This document shows, piece after piece, positions 60,353 through 64,000 of a DNA stretch of 64,000 nt. Position 1 is the stretch's first letter. Each line of letters begins with the position of its first letter. The stretch comes from Trebonia sp963759545 (lineage in GTDB: Bacteria; Actinomycetota; Actinomycetes; Streptosporangiales; Streptosporangiaceae). A model generated the notes under the pieces. The model ran no database searches. It worked only from the letters and a program-made list of their open reading frames with translations, and was not told the DNA's origin. The stretch spans positions 315,597 to 379,596 of the forward strand of contig CAVXAB010000006.1 in NCBI GenBank assembly GCA_963759545.1, read 5' to 3'. Both the position numbers and the translations under genes were made by a program.

Positions 60353-61743
60353 GTGACAGATCATGGCGTTTCCCGGCGCAGCCTGTTCCGTGCGGCCGGC
60401 GTCGGCGCGGCCGTCGTTGGCGGCGGCGCCCTTCTTGAGGCCTGCAGCTCCGGAATCCAGGGCGCCGCGTCCTCGTCAACGCCGTCAACCGCGAGCTCGG
60501 GCAGCGGCAGTTCGGCCGCGACCACGAGCAAGCAAATCACGATCGGCTGGATCCACCCGCTGACCGGCTCGCTGGCCGGCTTCGGCTACCCCGACAACTG
60601 GGTGCTGCAGCAGGTGATGGCGACGTCGAAGTTCAAGAACGGGATCAAGATCGGCGGCTCGACCTACTCGGTCAACATCAAGTCCTACGACACGCAGTCC
60701 AGCGTGACGCGGGCCGGCAGCCTGGCCAAGCAGGCCATCCAGCAGGACAACGTCGACCTGCTGCTGGCCTCCTCCACGCCCGGAGACGGTCAACGCGGTC
60801 GCGTCCGAGGCGGAGACCCTCGGCACCCCGCTGGTCTGCTCCAACATCCCGTGGGAGTCCTGGTACATCAACCTGGGCGGCAACCCGCAGAAGCCGACGC
60901 TCAAGCCCAAGTGGACCATCATGTACTTCCTCGGCGCCGAGCACCTCGCGCTCGCCTTCGAGCCGATGTGGGCCAGGATCGGCGAGAAGTACGGCAACAA
61001 CCACAAGGTCGCCGCCGCGTTCCCGAACGACTCTGACGGCAACGCGTTCCGCGCCGTCTTCCCGCAGGTCCTCGGGCCGATGGGCTACACCCTCGACCTG
61101 TCGACTGCCTACCCCGACGGCCTCACGAACTACACGTCGATGATCACGCCAGTTCAAGAGCCACGGCGACGACTTCTTCACCAACGTCCCGCTGCCGCCC
61201 GACTTCGCCACCATGTGGACCCAGGCGCTGCAGCAGGGCTTCAAGCCCAAGCTCGCCACCGTCGCCAAGGTGCTGCTGTTCCCCCACCGACGCCTACGCG
61301 ATGGGCTCAAGGTCTACAACATCGCCACCGACGCCTGGTGGGTGCCTGAACTGCCGTGGCACTCCTCGCTCACCGGGCAGACCTGCACCGAGCTCGCCGC
61401 CGCCTACACGAGTGCGGGCCTGGGCCAGCCGAACCAGAACATCTCGAACTTCACGCTCTTCGAGATCGCCTACGCGGCGCTCAGCGCGGTCGACAACCCG
61501 CACGACAAGGCGGCGCTCATGGCGGCCCTACTTCAGGTCAAGCTGCCGGAGGCGGTGGCCGGCCCGGTCGACTACACCTCCACCAACACCAAGACGAACC
61601 CCGCGCCCGGCGTCGCGATCACCCCGCCGGTCGGCATCCAGTGGCAGAAGGGCACCAAGTACCCGCTGGAGTACAAGGTGGTCGACAACACCCTGCAGCC
61701 GAACGCGAAGATCAACGGCGACCTGCTGCCCACCTTCGCGTAG
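60353..61743 (+). pseudogene. Tat-exported ABC solute-binding protein, frameshifted
   Basis: A family-1 (branched-chain amino acid-type) receptor of ~460 residues. The GTG at 60353 follows GAGAGG. The twin-arginine signal VSRRSLFRAAGVGAAVVGGG and lipobox-like LLEACSS give a Tat lipoprotein. The mature part starts ITIGWIHPLTGSLAGFGYPD. Four single-base indels break the frame: extra G in 60782-60783, extra C in 61149-61150, extra C in 61281-61285 and a missing A near 61309-61310. After repair it reads through ETVNAVASEAETLGTPLVCS, FKSHGDDFFTNVPLPPDFAT and VAGPVDYTSTNTKTNPAPG to the stop at 61743. Probably intact in the cell. No permease genes follow. Confidence 0.82.
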
Positions 61744-61861
61744 CCGTATACCGCCGGATGCTCCCGGTCCGGCCGCCGGCAACCTGCCGTCGGGCGGACC
61801 GGCCGCGGCCGCGACGGCTCGATCCTGATCGATCCTGGTCATTTGCGCCGTTTTCTGCGGC

Positions 61862-62683
61862 ATGATGAAGGCCATGACGCGTGCGTTGGCGATGCCGCTG
61901 CTTGCCGTGCTGTCGGTACTGATCGGAGTCGCGGGGTGCGCCGTGCGCCCTGCGGCAAGCATGCCCGGCGTCGCTGCGACATCCTCGGCCGCGCCGGCCG
62001 TGACGCCCTCGTCTTTCGCTACCGCCTTCATAATGCCGGCGGGCGGGCCGAACCCGGAGGCGACCATCCCCAATCCCGGTACCGGCCCGGGTAATCCGCT
62101 GCTTGCCCGGGCGCTGCTGCCGCAGCCGGCACCGCCCCGCCTGGCGCCCACTCAGCTCCCGCCAGGCGTGGTCGCGTTGCCTGACCGTGACCTCCGGTCG
62201 TTGTTCATCGGCCTTCGGCAGTACGGCAGCCCCGTTATCGGTCCGCGCGCCTGCGACGGATGGACGGCCGGGCTGTCGGCCGTGGTGCTCAGCAGCTTCA
62301 ACCAGCCTGGCGTGCAACTGGGCGCTGAACTGGCCATGCTGCCGCTCGGGTTCGCAGAGACGATCATCACCGGCCCGCCGCCGGTGCTCGATGCCCTGGC
62401 GGACCCGCCGCTGCCGATGGCGTGCCGCGATATCGCCACGCCACACTACTCGGGCGGCGTCAAACCAGTCACCGCGACCGTACCCGGTGCCGTGAGTGCC
62501 CGTGCCTTCGAGGTCACCGGCACCGGCAGGTTCCCGGTCTGGATCTGGGCCGAGGTAATCCGGGGGGAGAACTTCGTCCTGGAGATCCGCGCTCCGGTCC
62601 AGTCCGCCAACCGCGACCCAGGAGCAGCGCTGTCGACGCTCGGCGCCAACGCCTACCACCGCGCGGCGACAGTACTTGGATGA
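61862..62683 (+). CDS. secreted lipoprotein, function unknown
   Basis: A 273-residue protein with a lipoprotein signal (ALAMPLLAVLSVLIGVAGC, Cys26) and a Pro/Ala-rich tether to about residue 105. The folded part includes RSLFIGLRQYGSPVIGPRAC, VQLGAELAMLPLGFAETIIT and GRFPVWIWAEVIRGENFVLE, with several Cys residues that could form disulfides. I do not recognise the family. It is probably anchored to the outside of the membrane. ATG at 61862 or 61874. Confidence 0.65.
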   Translation: MMKAMTRALAMPLLAVLSVLIGVAGCAVRPAASMPGVAATSSAAPAVTPSSFATAFIMPAGGPNPEATIPNPGTGPGNPLLARALLPQPAPPRLAPTQLPPGVVALPDRDLRSLFIGLRQYGSPVIGPRACDGWTAGLSAVVLSSFNQPGVQLGAELAMLPLGFAETIITGPPPVLDALADPPLPMACRDIATPHYSGGVKPVTATVPGAVSARAFEVTGTGRFPVWIWAEVIRGENFVLEIRAPVQSANRDPGAALSTLGANAYHRAATVLG

Positions 62684-62688
62684 CCGGG

Positions 62689-62836
62689 CGCGGCGAAGGT
62701 GGCCGAAGGCCACCAAGCAGCCATAACCGTCTCGCGGGCGAAGCCCGCATCGGGGGGTCGGGGGGTCGCCCCCCGGGAAATACTGCGGACCGCGGCGAAG
62801 GTGGCCGAAGGCCACCAAGCAGCCATAAGCGTCTCG
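62689..62836. repeat. twin 46-bp hairpin repeats flanking a palindromic-element head
   Basis: Two 46-bp copies (62689-62734 and 62791-62836; one mismatch) each contain the perfect hairpin GGTGGCC GAA GGCCACC. Between them lie GCGGGC GAA GCCCGC and GGGGGG TCG CCCCCC hairpins. Read on the minus strand the middle gives CGGGGGGCGACCCCCCG then ACCCCCCGATG, the head of the palindromic element found at 57219. The second copy ends at the tRNA-Pro 3' end. Confidence 0.75.
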
Positions 62837-62911
62837 TCGGGCTGGCGGGACTCGAACCCGCGACCTCGTGCACCCAAAGCACGCGCGCTAGCCAAGCTGC
62901 GCTACAGCCCG
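62837..62911 (-). tRNA. tRNA-Pro (TGG)
   Basis: On the minus strand the sequence folds as CGGGCTG / CAGCCCG acceptor with discriminator A, D arm GCGCAGCTTGGCTAGCGC, anticodon stem CGTGC / GCACG with loop TTTGGGT (anticodon TGG), and T arm GCGGGTTCGAGTCCCGC. No CCA is encoded. The stop codon of the upstream FUSC gene lies within its 5' end. Confidence 0.93.
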
Positions 62912-64000
62912 TATCGCCAAGAGTCTAGCGCCTCCCGTACCCGCTCAGGATGGACCGAGGGTAAGCCAGCCGCCGGCAGGTCATCCCCGCCCTTGATCAG
63001 TACCGATAGCACCGAACGGACGCTTGCCGTCACCGCCTCAAGCTCCGGGTCCGCCGGCAGTGGGCTGGCAAGCCGGGGCGGCGTTCCCGTCTCGATCGCG
63101 TCGGCGACGGCGCGCAGCGTGCCCGTCAGCGCGTGCACCGAGGCGGCGGAGGGCACCGGCGCACCCAGTCCGATCGCGACGACGGTCGCGGTCACCGTGT
63201 CCATAACCTCTTCGAGTGCCACCACGGCGGGCCACCACGCCGTCACCCGCCGGCTCACCGACGTCGGCTCTGACATAGTCCGCTGGAACTCCGCGCGCAG
63301 GTTGGACAGCGACTGGTACGCCTGGCGCCGCAGCCGGCCCCGCAGCCCCGGTGCTTCCCCGGGCGCACGCGCGGGGGACCTGGCCGTCCCGGTCGACGCG
63401 ATCCGCGCGGCCGGCATCGCCACGAGGGCCTGGTCCGCGTACGCGCACACCGCCCGCAGCGACTCCGCGAACTGCCCGGGCAGGTGCGCCTGCCACGCGG
63501 ACGGCCACGGCGCGTACCCGAAGAGCAGCACGATCGCGGAGGCCAGCACGGTGTCCACGAGTCGCACCCCGGCCAGCCGCCATCCGCCGACGTTAAGTAG
63601 GTCGATAAGCAGCACGACCAGCGGCGTCAGGAACGTCGCCACGAGCCCGAAGTTGCGCGCCTTGGCGTAGGGCAGCAGCGCGGCGAGCACACCGAACGGC
63701 AGCAGCAGCCACGGCCCGTACGGCACCACGGCGAGGATCACCGAGCCGAGCACCGCCCCGACGATCGTCCCGACGCCACGCTGCACCGCCCGCGCGAACA
63801 CCGAGCCGTAATCGGGCTTGAGGATGATCACCACCGTGAGTACCACCCAGTAGGACCGCGACAGCGGCAGCACCTCGCTCGCCACCGCCGCGACCCCGGT
63901 GCAAAGCATCAGCCGGATCGTGAACTGCCAGGCGATCCGCCCGCCGATCAGCTCCTCGACGACCCGCTCCGCTCGCGCGCGCAGCCGATCAGGCAGGTGC
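62902..64000 (-). CDS. FUSC-family membrane protein, partial
   Basis: The C-terminal 365 codons of a fusaric-acid-resistance-type (FUSC/YccS-like) protein. The frame is open to the window edge. It has a bundle of membrane helices with the family motif SYWVVLTVVIILKPDYGSVF, ARAVQRGVGTIVGAVLGSVI, VPYGPWLLLPFGVLAALLPY and LLFGYAPWPSAW, and a cytoplasmic tail of helices after it. These proteins are thought to be efflux or envelope-associated transporters. The stop TAG at 62902-62904 lies inside the 5' end of tRNA-Pro, a 10-base overlap, which suggests the tRNA is processed from the same transcript. Confidence 0.88.
   Translation of the reverse strand, partial: HLPDRLRARAERVVEELIGGRIAWQFTIRLMLCTGVAAVASEVLPLSRSYWVVLTVVIILKPDYGSVFARAVQRGVGTIVGAVLGSVILAVVPYGPWLLLPFGVLAALLPYAKARNFGLVATFLTPLVVLLIDLLNVGGWRLAGVRLVDTVLASAIVLLFGYAPWPSAWQAHLPGQFAESLRAVCAYADQALVAMPAARIASTGTARSPARAPGEAPGLRGRLRRQAYQSLSNLRAEFQRTMSEPTSVSRRVTAWWPAVVALEEVMDTVTATVVAIGLGAPVPSAASVHALTGTLRAVADAIETGTPPRLASPLPADPELEAVTASVRSVLSVLIKGGDDLPAAGLPSVHPERVREALDSWRYGL

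Overview
This is a 64 kb stretch of very GC-rich DNA with strong third-position G/C bias. It looks like a filamentous or soil actinomycete. The evidence is a conservon-type sensor kinase with its roadblock protein, a DUF574 methyltransferase, F420-type (DUF385 and PPOX) proteins, DUF3052, DUF1707 and WS/DGAT families, several ECF sigma factors, leaderless promoters and frequent GTG/TTG starts. No rRNA, CRISPR array, origin or intact transposon was found. Two tRNA genes are present: Gly-TCC at 54891-54961 and Pro-TGG at 62837-62911, both on the minus strand.

Layout. (1) 1-3.5 kb: an SDR oxidoreductase with an operator-covered, probably leaderless promoter, a DUF385 protein, and an Lrp/AsnC regulator divergent from 4-hydroxyphenylpyruvate dioxygenase with a palindromic operator between them. 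(2) 3.5-13.6 kb: four paralogous AfsR/LAL-like STAND ATPase-TPR regulators in a row on the minus strand. One has a palindromic repeat inserted in frame, and one has lost its LuxR DNA-binding domain. (3) 13.6-14.4 kb: a repeat-rich intergenic region. (4) 14.4-20.8 kb: an SQD1-like nucleotide-sugar enzyme, a cvnAB pair lacking cvnC and cvnD, and an aminotransferase. (5) 20.9-31 kb: an ECF42 sigma factor with its DGPF (YciI) partner, small metabolic genes, an XRE-cupin regulator overlapping a B3/B4-DUF1254/1214 fusion, a SigG-like sigma factor and an MFS exporter. (6) 31-37.5 kb: small membrane proteins, a sulfotransferase-like protein, a methyltransferase, an APH-fold kinase, a TPR protein with a degenerate metallopeptidase domain, and an OmpR-type response regulator. 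(7) 38-43.4 kb: a sugar ABC importer with a lipoprotein receptor, an 18-bp hairpin, one ATPase and two tandem paralogous permeases. (8) 43.7-55 kb: a decayed accessory zone carrying four full or degenerate copies of the tRNA-Gly 3' end, with a nucleotidyltransferase, TMEM175 channel, acyl-CoA dehydrogenase, PIN-type toxin-antitoxin pair, Rieske protein, IS remnants and several gene fragments. (9) 55.2-61.7 kb: a copper amine oxidase, APC permease, PsiE-like protein, IclR regulator and Tat-exported solute-binding protein, which together look like an amine uptake and oxidation module. (10) 61.8-64 kb: a lipoprotein, a pair of hairpin repeats, tRNA-Pro and a FUSC-family membrane protein that runs off the window edge.

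Two cross-cutting points. First, about ten otherwise good genes are interrupted by single-base indels, nearly all in short runs of one base. I read most of these as likely sequencing errors rather than true pseudogenes, although one lies inside a tandem repeat and could be real slippage. Second, a family of about 70-110 bp palindromic repeats is scattered over the window (7989-8096, 13632-13714, 57219-57287, and a head-only copy near 62750 on the other strand). One copy sits inside a coding sequence without breaking it. That repeat family and the tRNA-Gly-flanked island are the most interesting features here.
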